In this document: positions 1 through 7,886 of the stretch, piece by piece | How positions within the stretch are numbered: position 1 is the first letter of the stretch | How the letters are laid out: every line of letters starts with the position of its first letter | Assembly (NCBI RefSeq): GCF_003945545.1 | Contig: NZ_CP029617.1 | Span: 372,001 to 436,000, forward strand | Source: Streptomyces sp. WAC 01529 | GTDB lineage: Bacteria > Actinomycetota > Actinomycetes > Streptomycetales > Streptomycetaceae | Direction of reading: 5' to 3' | Length of the DNA stretch: 64,000 bases | Program-made: the position numbers and the translations under genes | The notes under the pieces: generated by a model | The model's input: only the letters and a program-made list of their open reading frames with translations | What the model was told of the DNA's origin: nothing | Databases searched by the model: none

Positions 1-3
1 GAG

Positions 4-1524
4 ATGCCTGACGTGACACGGACCAAGCACGGCCGCCCGGTTCACCACTGGCGGCGCGATGTGGTCGAGCTGGCCGCCCTGTTCACCGCCGTCGCGGTGG
101 CGGACGCCGTGGCGAACATGATCGGCCACGGCCCCGACGGGCCCGCCCTGCTCGCGATCTCGGCCGTGGTGCTGCTCGCCACGGCCGGGTTCCACCTCTG
201 GTGGGCGCGGCGCCACGACCATGCCCCGCCGCGCGCGCACGATACCGGCGCCCGGCCGCCCGCCGTCGCGGAGCAGGCCGGGCCCACCGCTTCCGGTTCC
301 TCCGCCGAACACCCCGCCGAGCACCCCGCCGGCCCGTCCGGAGCGACGTCCGGGGCGACGACACTGTGGCGGATGCGTACGACCGTACGAGACGAGCCGG
401 GCTCGCTGGCGGCGCTGTGCGTGGCCCTCGCCGAACAGCGGGTGGACATCCTGAGCCTCCAGGCGCACCCGCTGGCCGAGGGCACGGTCGACGAGTTCCT
501 GCTGCGCGCCCCCGAAGGGCTGTCCGCCGCCGAGATCACCCGGTCGGTCTCCCGGGCGGGCGGCACCGGAACGTGGATCGAGCGCGCCGACGCCCACGAC
601 CTGGTGGACGCCCCCACCCGCATCCTGGGCCTGGCCACCCGCACCGCCCTCGACGCCGCCGAACTGCCGCTCGCGCTGCGCCAGCTGCTGGGCCGCTGCA
701 CGATCCGGTCGCTGCCCGCCGGGGCGCGGGCGGTGGGGCGCCGGGACGAGGCGGCGCCCGGTCAGCCGGTCCCCGTCGACGGCGTACTCGAAGGGACCGT
801 GCTGCACCTGAAGGGCCCGGAGGGCGAGGTGATCAGCGTGGAGCGGCCGTACCTGCCGTTCACGCCCACGGAGTTCGCCCGCGCGCGTGCCCTGGTGGAA
901 CTCGACACCCGGCTCGGCCCGCGCGTCCCGCGCACCCAGGACGTGCTGACGCTGCCCGAGGGCAACTCCATCACTCTGCGCCGGGCCGACACCTCCGACG
1001 TCGAGGCCGCCAAGGCCATGCACGACCGCTGCTCGCGGCGCACCCTCGACATGCGCTACCACGGCCCGGTCCGGGACGCCGACCGTTACCTCAACCACCT
1101 GCTCAGCCCGCGGTTCGGCCGCACCCTCGCGGTGCGGACCGTCTCCGGCCGGATCGTCGGCATCGGCCATCTGCTCTGGGACGGCGACGAGACCGAGATC
1201 GCACTGCTCGTCGAGGACGAGTGGCAGCGGCGCGGCATCGGCGGCCAACTGCTCGACCGGCTCGTGGCGATGGCGGTCGAGGCGGGCTGCGGGAGCGTGT
1301 ACGCGGTGACGCAGGCGTCCAACACGGGCATGGTCGCCGCGATGCGCGGGCTCGGTCTGCCGCTCGACTACCAGATCGAGGAGGGCACGCTGGTGATCAC
1401 GGCCCGCCTCGACGCGCCGGCCGTCACTTCGCCATCGCCGTACGACCGTGAGCGGGACGCTCGTACGCAGGAAGGCAGTGAGCGGGACGGCCGTGTGGAG
1501 CGGCACCAGCGGGCGGCCCGCTGA
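4..1524 (+). CDS. Membrane-anchored ACT domain / GNAT acetyltransferase fusion
   Basis: 506 aa. Two hydrophobic segments near residues 20-40 and 46-67 suggest an N-terminal membrane anchor. A Pro/Ala-rich linker follows, then an ACT-like region at about 120-195 (a conserved 'DEPGSLAALCVALAEQ' helix) that would bind a small ligand such as an amino acid. The C-terminal third (about 322-470) is a GNAT fold with the acetyl-CoA binding motif QRRGIGG near residue 407. The likely role is acetylation of a small molecule or protein under allosteric control; the substrate is unknown. The start ATG is at the very edge of the window, so the ribosome binding site cannot be checked. The last 101 bases overlap the convergent cystathionine lyase gene. 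Confidence 0.85.
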   Translation: MPDVTRTKHGRPVHHWRRDVVELAALFTAVAVADAVANMIGHGPDGPALLAISAVVLLATAGFHLWWARRHDHAPPRAHDTGARPPAVAEQAGPTASGSSAEHPAEHPAGPSGATSGATTLWRMRTTVRDEPGSLAALCVALAEQRVDILSLQAHPLAEGTVDEFLLRAPEGLSAAEITRSVSRAGGTGTWIERADAHDLVDAPTRILGLATRTALDAAELPLALRQLLGRCTIRSLPAGARAVGRRDEAAPGQPVPVDGVLEGTVLHLKGPEGEVISVERPYLPFTPTEFARARALVELDTRLGPRVPRTQDVLTLPEGNSITLRRADTSDVEAAKAMHDRCSRRTLDMRYHGPVRDADRYLNHLLSPRFGRTLAVRTVSGRIVGIGHLLWDGDETEIALLVEDEWQRRGIGGQLLDRLVAMAVEAGCGSVYAVTQASNTGMVAAMRGLGLPLDYQIEEGTLVITARLDAPAVTSPSPYDRERDARTQEGSERDGRVERHQRAAR

Positions 1525-2728
1525 CCGGCCCGAGCGCGCAATCCAGATCGCGCCACAGGTCCTCCACGTCCTCCAGGCCGCACGACATGCGCAGCAGCCG
1601 GTCGCTCACCCCGGAGGAGTGCCGGTCCGCCGCGTCCACCACGCGGTGACTGATGGACGCCGGATGCTGGATGAGCGAGTCGACGCTGCCGAGGCTCACC
1701 GCCGGGGTGATCAGCCGCACTCCGGCGATCACCTCGTGCGGGTCGCCGCGCACCTCGAAGGCGACCATGGCGCCGCCGATCCGCGGGTAGTGGACGCGGG
1801 CCACGCGCGGGTCGTCGGCGAGGCGGCGCGCCAGCTCCGCCGCGTTCGCCGACGCCGCCCGCACCCGGACGGGCAGCGTGGCGAGGCCGCGCAGCAGCAG
1901 ATACCCGGCGAGCGGATGCAGCACCCCGCCGGTGGCGAACCGCACCTGCCGCAGCTGCCTCGCGAACTCCTCGTCGCACGCGACCACTCCCCCGAGGACG
2001 TCGCCGTGACCGCCCAGGTACTTCGTGGCGCTGTGCAGCACCAGACGTGCCCCGCTCGCCGCGGGCCGCTGGAGTACGGGCGTCGCGAAGGTGTTGTCGG
2101 CGAGCAGCGGCACCTCGCCGCAGGCGTGGGCCACGGCGGCCAGGTCGAGTTCGGCGAGGGTGGGGTTGGCCGGTGACTCGACCATCACCAGGCCGGTGTC
2201 GGGGCGGATGGCGGCCGCGATGCCGGCCGGGTCCGCCCAGGTCACCTCGGTGCCGAGCAGGCCCGCGTGGAGCAGGTGGTCGCTACAGCCGTACAGCGGG
2301 CGCACGGCCACGACATGGCGCAGGCCCGCGGCGCCGCGTACGAGAAGCACCGCGGTCAGGGCCGCCATGCCGCTCGCGAACGCGACCGCGCTCTCGGTGC
2401 CTTCGAGCCGGGCGAGCGCGGTCTCGAAGCGGGCGACGGTCGGGTTGCCGAGCCGGGCGTAGACGGGCGGCCCGTCGTCGAGGGTCCCGTCGGCGGCGAA
2501 GGCGTCGATGCGGGCGGCCTCGGCGCGGCTGTCGTGGGAGGGGTACGTCGTGGAGAGGTCGATCGGCGGGGCGTGCAGGCCAAGACCGGCCAGATCGTCC
2601 CGCCCGGCGTGCACGGCCTCGGTGGCCAGGGCGCGCGGCACGGTGACCGCGTGCGCCCCTGTCCCGTCCGCCCCTCGCGAGCTGTCGAGCGGCACCTCGT
2701 GCATGGCTGTGTGCGTGTTCGCATCCAT
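1424..2728 (-). CDS. Cystathionine gamma-lyase / Cys-Met metabolism PLP enzyme
   Basis: 434 aa from the chosen ATG. This is a fold-type I PLP enzyme of the Cys/Met metabolism family, which cleaves cystathionine to cysteine, ammonia and 2-oxobutyrate in reverse transsulfuration. The PLP-binding lysine sits in SATKYLGGHGD at about residue 236, with the upstream YGCSDHLL and VESPANPTL motifs typical of the family. An ATG at 2746 or 2704 could also start the protein; 2728 gives the usual length. It is divergent from an Lrp/AsnC regulator 60 bp away, which probably controls it. The C-terminal tail beyond the conserved fold is Pro/Ala/His-rich and overlaps the preceding convergent gene by 101 bp. 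Confidence 0.9.
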   Translation of the reverse strand: MDANTHTAMHEVPLDSSRGADGTGAHAVTVPRALATEAVHAGRDDLAGLGLHAPPIDLSTTYPSHDSRAEAARIDAFAADGTLDDGPPVYARLGNPTVARFETALARLEGTESAVAFASGMAALTAVLLVRGAAGLRHVVAVRPLYGCSDHLLHAGLLGTEVTWADPAGIAAAIRPDTGLVMVESPANPTLAELDLAAVAHACGEVPLLADNTFATPVLQRPAASGARLVLHSATKYLGGHGDVLGGVVACDEEFARQLRQVRFATGGVLHPLAGYLLLRGLATLPVRVRAASANAAELARRLADDPRVARVHYPRIGGAMVAFEVRGDPHEVIAGVRLITPAVSLGSVDSLIQHPASISHRVVDAADRHSSGVSDRLLRMSCGLEDVEDLWRDLDCALGPVSGPPAGAAPHGRPAHCLPAYERPAHGRTAMAK

Positions 2729-2788
2729 GCCCCATAGGCTGAACATTCGCCGGGGGTCGAGCGCCATATGCCGTGTTACGTTCGCCCT

Positions 2789-3304
2789 ATGGCCGACTCC
2801 GTCGCACTGGATCCGGTGGACCTCCACATTCTGCGCCTGCTGCAGAACGACGCCCGGACCACCTACCGCGACCTGGCGGCGCAGGTCGGCGTCGCTCCCT
2901 CCACCTGCCTTGACCGGGTGACGCGGCTGCGGCGCTCGGGGGTGATTCTCGGACACCAGCTGCGGCTCGACCCGGCGAGGCTCGGCCGTGGACTCCAGGC
3001 CCTGCTCTCGGTGCAGGTCCGGCCGCACCGCCGGGACCTCGTGGGGCCCTTCGTGGAACGGATCCGGGCGCTGCCCGAGTCGTTGTCCCTGTTCCACCTC
3101 ACGGGCCCCGACGACTTCCTGGTGCATGTGGCGGTGGCCGGTCCCGCGGATCTGCAGCGGCTCGTCCTCGACGAGTTCACGGCCCGGCGCGAAGTGGCGC
3201 GCGTGGAGACGAGGTTGATCTTCCAGCAGTGGGAGTGCGGTCCGCTGCTGCCGCCCGAGCCCGTCGCCGACGGGGGACGCGAAACCGCCGCCGAATCTTG
3301 GTGA
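2789..3304 (+). CDS. Lrp/AsnC family transcriptional regulator
   Basis: 171 aa. The N-terminal winged helix-turn-helix (about residues 8-60, 'LDPVDLHILRLLQNDARTTY') is followed by a RAM ligand-binding domain typical of Lrp proteins that sense amino acids. It is divergent from the cystathionine gamma-lyase gene and most likely its local regulator, perhaps responding to a sulfur amino acid; this is inferred from position only. ATG 2789 gives the usual Lrp N terminus, although an in-frame ATG exists at 2768. Confidence 0.9.
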   Translation: MADSVALDPVDLHILRLLQNDARTTYRDLAAQVGVAPSTCLDRVTRLRRSGVILGHQLRLDPARLGRGLQALLSVQVRPHRRDLVGPFVERIRALPESLSLFHLTGPDDFLVHVAVAGPADLQRLVLDEFTARREVARVETRLIFQQWECGPLLPPEPVADGGRETAAESW

Positions 3305-3336
3305 CGCGCGCCCTCTCCGCGTACGAGGATGTCCGC

Positions 3337-5052
3337 ATGTCAGCCACGATGAACCCGCATCCGAACACCGGACCCCTCCCCCGCGAGGTCGCCGACACCT
3401 ACGTCGACGAACTCATCGCCCTCGACCCCATCATCGGCACCTATCTCGGTGTGAAGGAGAGCCACGGCAAGCTCCCCGACACCTCGCCCGCGGGCCAGGA
3501 CGCCCTCGCCCGGCTGGCGCGCACGACCCTGGTCCGGCTCGACGAGGCGGAGGCCCGGCCGGGCGCCGACAGGGAGATCGAGCGCCGCTGCGGCCGACTG
3601 CTGCGGGAGCGCCTCACCGCCGAACTCGCCGTGCACGACACGGGGGAGAAGCTGCGCTGGGTCGGCAATCTGCACACGGTCCCGCACGAGGTACGCGAGA
3701 TCTTCACCGTGACGCCGATGGAGACCGAGGAGGACTGGGCGGCGATCACCGAACGGCTGCGGGCCGTGCCGGCCGCGTACGAGGGCTACCGCGCCTCCCT
3801 CGAACTGGGCCTTGAACGCAAGCTGTTCGCGCCGCCGCGCCCCACCGCCACGTTCATCGGGCAGCTCACCGAGTGGGCGGGCGAGGAGCCCGGCGCCGGT
3901 GGCCGCGGCTGGTTCGAGGAGTTCGCCGCCGCGGGCCCGGAGGCGCTCCGCGCCGACCTGGACGACGCGGCGCGGGCGGCCACCGCCTCCGTGGTGGCGC
4001 TGCGCGACTGGATGCGGGACGTGTACGCGCCCGCGATCGAGGGCTCCCCCGACACCGTGGGCCGCGAGCGCTACGCCCTGCTGTCCCGCTACTTCAACGG
4101 CACCGACCTGGATCTCGACGAGGCGTACGCGTACGGCTGGTCAGAGTTCCACCGGCTGCTCGCGGAGATGCGGGCCGAGGCCGAGAAGATCCTGCCGGGC
4201 GCGGCCACGCCGTGGGTGGCGCTCGCCCACCTCGACGAGCACGGCACACACATCGAGGGCGTGGAGGAGGTGCGGGTCTGGCTGCAGGAGCTGATGGACG
4301 AGGCGATCGAGGCGCTGGACGGCACCCACTTCGAACTCGCCGAGCGGGTACGGAAGGTGGAGTCGCACATCGCCCCGCCCGGCGGCGCCGCGGCCCCTTA
4401 CTACACGGGCCCCTCCGAGGACTTCTCCCGCCCCGGCCGCACCTGGCTGCCGACGATGGGTGAGACCCGCTTCCCCGTCTACGACCTGGTCTCCACCTGG
4501 TACCACGAGGGTGTGCCCGGCCACCACCTCCAGCTGGCCCAGTGGGCCCACGTCGCCGAGGACCTCTCCCGCTACCAGGCGACCGTCGGCATCGTCAGCG
4601 CCAACGCGGAGGGCTGGGCGCTCTACGCGGAGCGGCTCATGGACGAGCTGGGGTTCCTCACCGACGCGGAGCGCAGGCTCGGCTATCTGGACGCCCAGAT
4701 GATGCGCGCGCTGCGGGTCATCGTCGACATCGGCATGCACCTGGAGCTGGAGATCCCGGCGGACTCGCCCTTCCACCCGGGTGAGCGCTGGACGCCGGAC
4801 CTGGCGCAGGAGTTCTTCGACGCGCACTGCAGTCGTCCGACGGAGTACGTCGCGAGCGAGATGACCCGCTACCTCACGATCCCCGGCCAGGCGATCGGCT
4901 ACAAGCTGGGCGAGCGGGCCTGGCTGCTGGGCCGCGAGAACGCGCGTCGCCGCCACGGGGACGCGTTCGACGCCAAGGCGTGGCACATGGCAGCACTGTC
5001 CCAGGGCTCGCTGGGCCTGGACGACCTGGTGGACGAGTTGTCCAAGCTGTGA
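3337..5052 (+). CDS. DUF885 family protein, putative metallopeptidase
   Basis: 571 aa. The DUF885 family is large and poorly characterised, with a gluzincin-like motif. Here YHEGVPGHH occurs near residue 390, giving an H-E-x-x-x-H-H arrangement expected to bind zinc, and the conserved downstream EGWALYAE motif supplies a possible third ligand. The chosen ATG has GAGG about nine bases upstream; a longer frame starting near 3229 overlaps the regulator and is rejected. There is no signal peptide, so it should act in the cytosol, probably on peptides. It ends just before a strong hairpin shared with the convergent SDR gene. Confidence 0.85.
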   Translation: MSATMNPHPNTGPLPREVADTYVDELIALDPIIGTYLGVKESHGKLPDTSPAGQDALARLARTTLVRLDEAEARPGADREIERRCGRLLRERLTAELAVHDTGEKLRWVGNLHTVPHEVREIFTVTPMETEEDWAAITERLRAVPAAYEGYRASLELGLERKLFAPPRPTATFIGQLTEWAGEEPGAGGRGWFEEFAAAGPEALRADLDDAARAATASVVALRDWMRDVYAPAIEGSPDTVGRERYALLSRYFNGTDLDLDEAYAYGWSEFHRLLAEMRAEAEKILPGAATPWVALAHLDEHGTHIEGVEEVRVWLQELMDEAIEALDGTHFELAERVRKVESHIAPPGGAAAPYYTGPSEDFSRPGRTWLPTMGETRFPVYDLVSTWYHEGVPGHHLQLAQWAHVAEDLSRYQATVGIVSANAEGWALYAERLMDELGFLTDAERRLGYLDAQMMRALRVIVDIGMHLELEIPADSPFHPGERWTPDLAQEFFDAHCSRPTEYVASEMTRYLTIPGQAIGYKLGERAWLLGRENARRRHGDAFDAKAWHMAALSQGSLGLDDLVDELSKL

Positions 5053-5055
5053 CGG

Positions 5056-5095
5056 GACGGGCGGCGGGGCCGGACGCCCGGCCCCGCCGCCCGTC
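5056..5095. terminator. Bidirectional hairpin terminator
   Basis: A perfect 18-bp inverted repeat with an ACGC tetraloop lies between two convergent genes (left arm 5056-5073, right arm 5078-5095). It has no U-tract, as usual for Streptomyces terminators. The right arm runs into the stop codon of the SDR gene. Confidence 0.85.
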
Positions 5096-5939
5096 AGCGG
5101 CGGAAGCCGCCCTCGGAGTCGATGACCTGGCCGGTGATCCAGGCCGCCTCGTCGGTGGCGAGCCAGGCGATGAGCCGGGCCGGGTCGTCGGGCATCCCCC
5201 AGCGGCCCGCCGGGAACCGGGCCTCGATCTGCGCGTACGCCTCGCCGGTGAGGTAATCGGTGTCCACGGGGCCCGGGTTGACGCAGTTCACGGTGGTGGC
5301 GAGGTCGGCGAGGCCGGTCGCGAGCGAACGGGTCACCGAGGCGAGCGCGCCCTTCTGGAGGCCGTACGCGATCTCTCCCGGCATGCCGCCCGCGATGTCC
5401 TGCCCCGAGGTCATCATCACGACGCGCCCGCCGGGAGCCCGGGACGCCGTCCGGGCGCGCAGCCGTGCGTACGCCTGGACGAGAAGGATCACGGAGCGGG
5501 TGTCGACCGCCCAGTGCGCGTCGAGCATGGCGGCGTCCACGGCGTCGAGGGAGCCGTCGCTGCCGCTCAGCGCGTGGTTGGCGACGAGGATGTCGACCCG
5601 CCCGCCGAGGGCGTCGGCCGCCGCGTCGATCAGCTCGGCCGGAGCGGAGGGTTCCGAAAGATCTCCGGGCCCCGCGCAGACCGTCGCGTCCGGGTCGCCG
5701 AGCGCCTGGCGCACTCCTTCGACGACGTCCTGCGGCCGGTCGGCGCCCCAGGGCATGGCGGCGTCGTGGGGGACGTGGTGGTGCAGGTACACCCCGGCTC
5801 CATGGGCGGCGAGCCGACGCGCCACCGCGTACCCGATGCCTCCGCGGCGACTGGCGCCGGTGACGAGAGCGGTACGGCCGCGCAACGGAAGCGGATCGCG
5901 GCGGAGTTCGGCGGGCGAGGGAGAAGGCAGGTGTGGCAT
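5094..5939 (-). CDS. SDR family NAD(P)-dependent oxidoreductase
   Basis: 281 aa. Classical short-chain dehydrogenase: nucleotide-binding TGASRRGGIG near residue 28, the structural 'VANHALSG' segment, a catalytic Ser in MMTSGQD and the YGLQK catalytic Tyr/Lys pair at about residue 188. The ending 'ITGQVIDSEGGF' is typical. A rice-like 'TDYLTGEAY' substrate loop follows the 'NCVNPGPV' motif, close to FabG-like and antibiotic-resistance-associated SDRs of actinomycetes. The substrate cannot be told from sequence. It stands alone, convergent with the DUF885 gene; the next gene upstream on the same strand is the rhodanese 87 bp away. Confidence 0.9.
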   Translation of the reverse strand: MPHLPSPSPAELRRDPLPLRGRTALVTGASRRGGIGYAVARRLAAHGAGVYLHHHVPHDAAMPWGADRPQDVVEGVRQALGDPDATVCAGPGDLSEPSAPAELIDAAADALGGRVDILVANHALSGSDGSLDAVDAAMLDAHWAVDTRSVILLVQAYARLRARTASRAPGGRVVMMTSGQDIAGGMPGEIAYGLQKGALASVTRSLATGLADLATTVNCVNPGPVDTDYLTGEAYAQIEARFPAGRWGMPDDPARLIAWLATDEAAWITGQVIDSEGGFRR

Positions 5940-6026
5940 GGCAGTTCATGATGGGCGCCGGGGCCGCGACGCGCACGGGGTTTTCGCGGAGCGGGGTGCT
6001 CACCGGGGCGCCCGCGCCCGTGGCCC

Positions 6027-6554
6027 TCAGCAGCCGCAGTCGTCCGCGTCGACGGGAGCCGTGAGCGCGTCCGGGGCGCGCTGTTCCTCGCCCTCCCAAG
6101 TCTCGAACGCGAAGCCCTCCCGCGCCCAGTACTCGAAGCCGCCCAGCATCTCCTTGACCTGGAAGCCCAGCTGGGCGAGGGCGAGGGCCGCACGGGTCGC
6201 GCCGTTGCAGCCGGGGCCCCAGCAGTACGTCACCACCGGCACCGACCTGTCGAGCAGTGCCTCGGCCTGCTCCGGGATGAGCGCGGTGGGCAGGTGGATC
6301 GCGCCCGGAATGTGCCCTTGGTCCCAGGACGCGGTGGAGCGGGTGTCGATCACGACGAAGCCGGGGTCGCCGTCGGCGGCCAGCGCGGACGCCACGTCGG
6401 AGACGTCGGCGTGGAAGGCGAGGCTCGCACCGAAGTACGCGGCGGCCGCGGCCGGGGAGGCGGGCGGGATGCGCAGAACTGAATTCACGGCGGTGTCGAC
6501 CGAGGTGGAGGAGGCGGGGGAAGCGGCACTGAGCTGCACGTTCGTGGTGTTCAT
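6027..6554 (-). CDS. Rhodanese-like domain protein
   Basis: 175 aa, a single rhodanese domain. The active loop CNGATR near residue 115 follows the CxxxxR pattern, so the protein can plausibly form a persulfide and act in sulfur transfer. Two more cysteines lie just before it (YCWGPGC) and the protein ends in DDCGC, so it is unusually Cys-rich. It is divergent from an Lrp-type regulator (95 bp gap), which suggests joint control. Confidence 0.88.
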   Translation of the reverse strand: MNTTNVQLSAASPASSTSVDTAVNSVLRIPPASPAAAAAYFGASLAFHADVSDVASALAADGDPGFVVIDTRSTASWDQGHIPGAIHLPTALIPEQAEALLDRSVPVVTYCWGPGCNGATRAALALAQLGFQVKEMLGGFEYWAREGFAFETWEGEEQRAPDALTAPVDADDCGC

Positions 6555-6648
6555 GGCAGAAAATCTACGGCTGCGGACGGGAAGTCTGAAGCGGCGATCC
6601 CCGGCGTCCCTCTTGATCAGCCGAGGATTTCCCTGTTACCTCTCGGGG

Positions 6649-7095
6649 ATGACCGGTTATTCCACGGACGCCACCGACTGGCGCATCCTCGACGTCCTCC
6701 AGCGTGAGGGCCGCGCCAGCTACGCCGAACTGGCGCGCGCCGTCTCGATGTCCGCGAGCGCCGTCACCGAGCGCGTGCGGCGCCTGGAGGAGGCGGGCGT
6801 CATCCAGGGCTACGCGGCCGTGGTCGACCCGGAGCGGCTGGGTCTGCCCATTCTGGCGTTCGTACGTCTGCGCTATCCGACCGGCAACTACAAGCCGTTC
6901 CACGATCTGGTGGAGGCGACGCCGGAGATCCTGGAGGCCCATCACGTCACGGGCGACGACTGTTTCGTCATCAAGGTCGCCGCGCGGTCGATGAACCACC
7001 TCGAAGAGGTCTCGGGCCGGATCGGCGCGCTGGGGTCGGTGACGACGAGCGTCGTCTACTCCTCGCCCCTGCCGAGGCGGCCCCTGGGACGCTGA
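6649..7095 (+). CDS. Lrp/AsnC family transcriptional regulator
   Basis: 148 aa with an N-terminal winged HTH ('ATDWRILDVLQREGRASYAE') and a C-terminal RAM domain. The HTH begins at about residue 8. It is divergent from the rhodanese gene and probably regulates it. This repeats the arrangement at 1.4-3.3 kb, where another Lrp protein is divergent from a sulfur amino-acid enzyme. A strong hairpin follows its stop codon. Confidence 0.9.
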   Translation: MTGYSTDATDWRILDVLQREGRASYAELARAVSMSASAVTERVRRLEEAGVIQGYAAVVDPERLGLPILAFVRLRYPTGNYKPFHDLVEATPEILEAHHVTGDDCFVIKVAARSMNHLEEVSGRIGALGSVTTSVVYSSPLPRRPLGR

Positions 7096-7146
7096 GGGCG
7101 CCTGCCCTCACCGAAGGGCGGCGCGGCAGGGACCCTGAGTGCGCCG

Positions 7147-7188
7147 GGTGTGCGGGGGCGGGGCGGCGCCGCCCCACCCCCGCACACC
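7147..7188. terminator. Bidirectional hairpin terminator
   Basis: Two 21-bp arms without a spacer, with a single mismatch, form a very GC-rich stem between the convergent Lrp gene and the BLIP-like gene. Confidence 0.8.
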
Positions 7189-7194
7189 GTCAGG

Positions 7195-7740
7195 TCAGCG
7201 CAGGCCGTACTGCGCCCGGCCGACCACCTTGTTGTTGGTGAAGGTGAACGCGGCGCTGCCGTAGGTGCTGGACTGCTCGCACGAGTAGCTGGCGGACTTC
7301 GCACCGGCGGCCTCGGCGTCGGCGACGCGCACGCACACGCCCTTGCCCGCGATGTCGTGCATCTGGGCGATGGTCTTGCCCTTGGTTATCTTCTTGTACT
7401 TCGCCTTGGTCATCTTGCCGTTGGACTTCTTGCCGTCGAGGCCGCCCTGCGACTTCATGGCGAGCTTGCCGTTGCCGAAGGAGAACATCGCGGAGCTGTA
7501 CTGCTTGTTGCCCTTGCACTCGTAGACCTTGCTCGAGTAGCCCGAGCCACCGCTGCTCGACGTCAGCTTGCAGGCGCCGCGGCCGGCGACGGAGTGCATC
7601 TTGGAGATGCTCGCCCCCAGCTTGACCTTGTCGTACTCGGCGCGCGTGATGGTCGGCGAAGCCGCCTGCGCGGTGGGGGCCAGGGTGGCGGTGAGGGCGG
7701 CGGCGAGCAGACCGGAGACGGCCAGCGTCTTGCGCGACAT
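7195..7740 (-). CDS. Secreted BLIP-like protein (two-repeat beta-lactamase-inhibitor fold)
   Basis: 181 aa with a clear signal peptide (residues 1-27, ending in AQA). The mature part holds two tandem repeats of about 75 residues, each starting 'T+A+Y+K+..G..I..MH.+AG+G.C' and ending in a Phe-rich strand. Each repeat carries a Cys pair placed as in the disulfides of the S. clavuligerus beta-lactamase inhibitory protein BLIP. BLIP binds class A beta-lactamases through two loops; its key Asp49-Tyr50 pair appears here as Gln-Tyr, so inhibition of TEM-type enzymes is doubtful. The mature protein is Lys-rich. No beta-lactamase gene is nearby. The ribosome binding site AGGA lies just upstream of the ATG. 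Confidence 0.8.
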   Translation of the reverse strand: MSRKTLAVSGLLAAALTATLAPTAQAASPTITRAEYDKVKLGASISKMHSVAGRGACKLTSSSGGSGYSSKVYECKGNKQYSSAMFSFGNGKLAMKSQGGLDGKKSNGKMTKAKYKKITKGKTIAQMHDIAGKGVCVRVADAEAAGAKSASYSCEQSSTYGSAAFTFTNNKVVGRAQYGLR

Positions 7741-7886
7741 ACGTGTTCCTGTTCGTGCGGGGGTGACATACCCGTGGCAGACATGACGGGGGCCAACGCC
7801 CCCAAATGATCATGACTCCCGACATCGCCCCTTGGTTGTGCCCCGGCCCGGACGAGTTCGGAATGTCCGGTCGCGGGCACCGTGCT

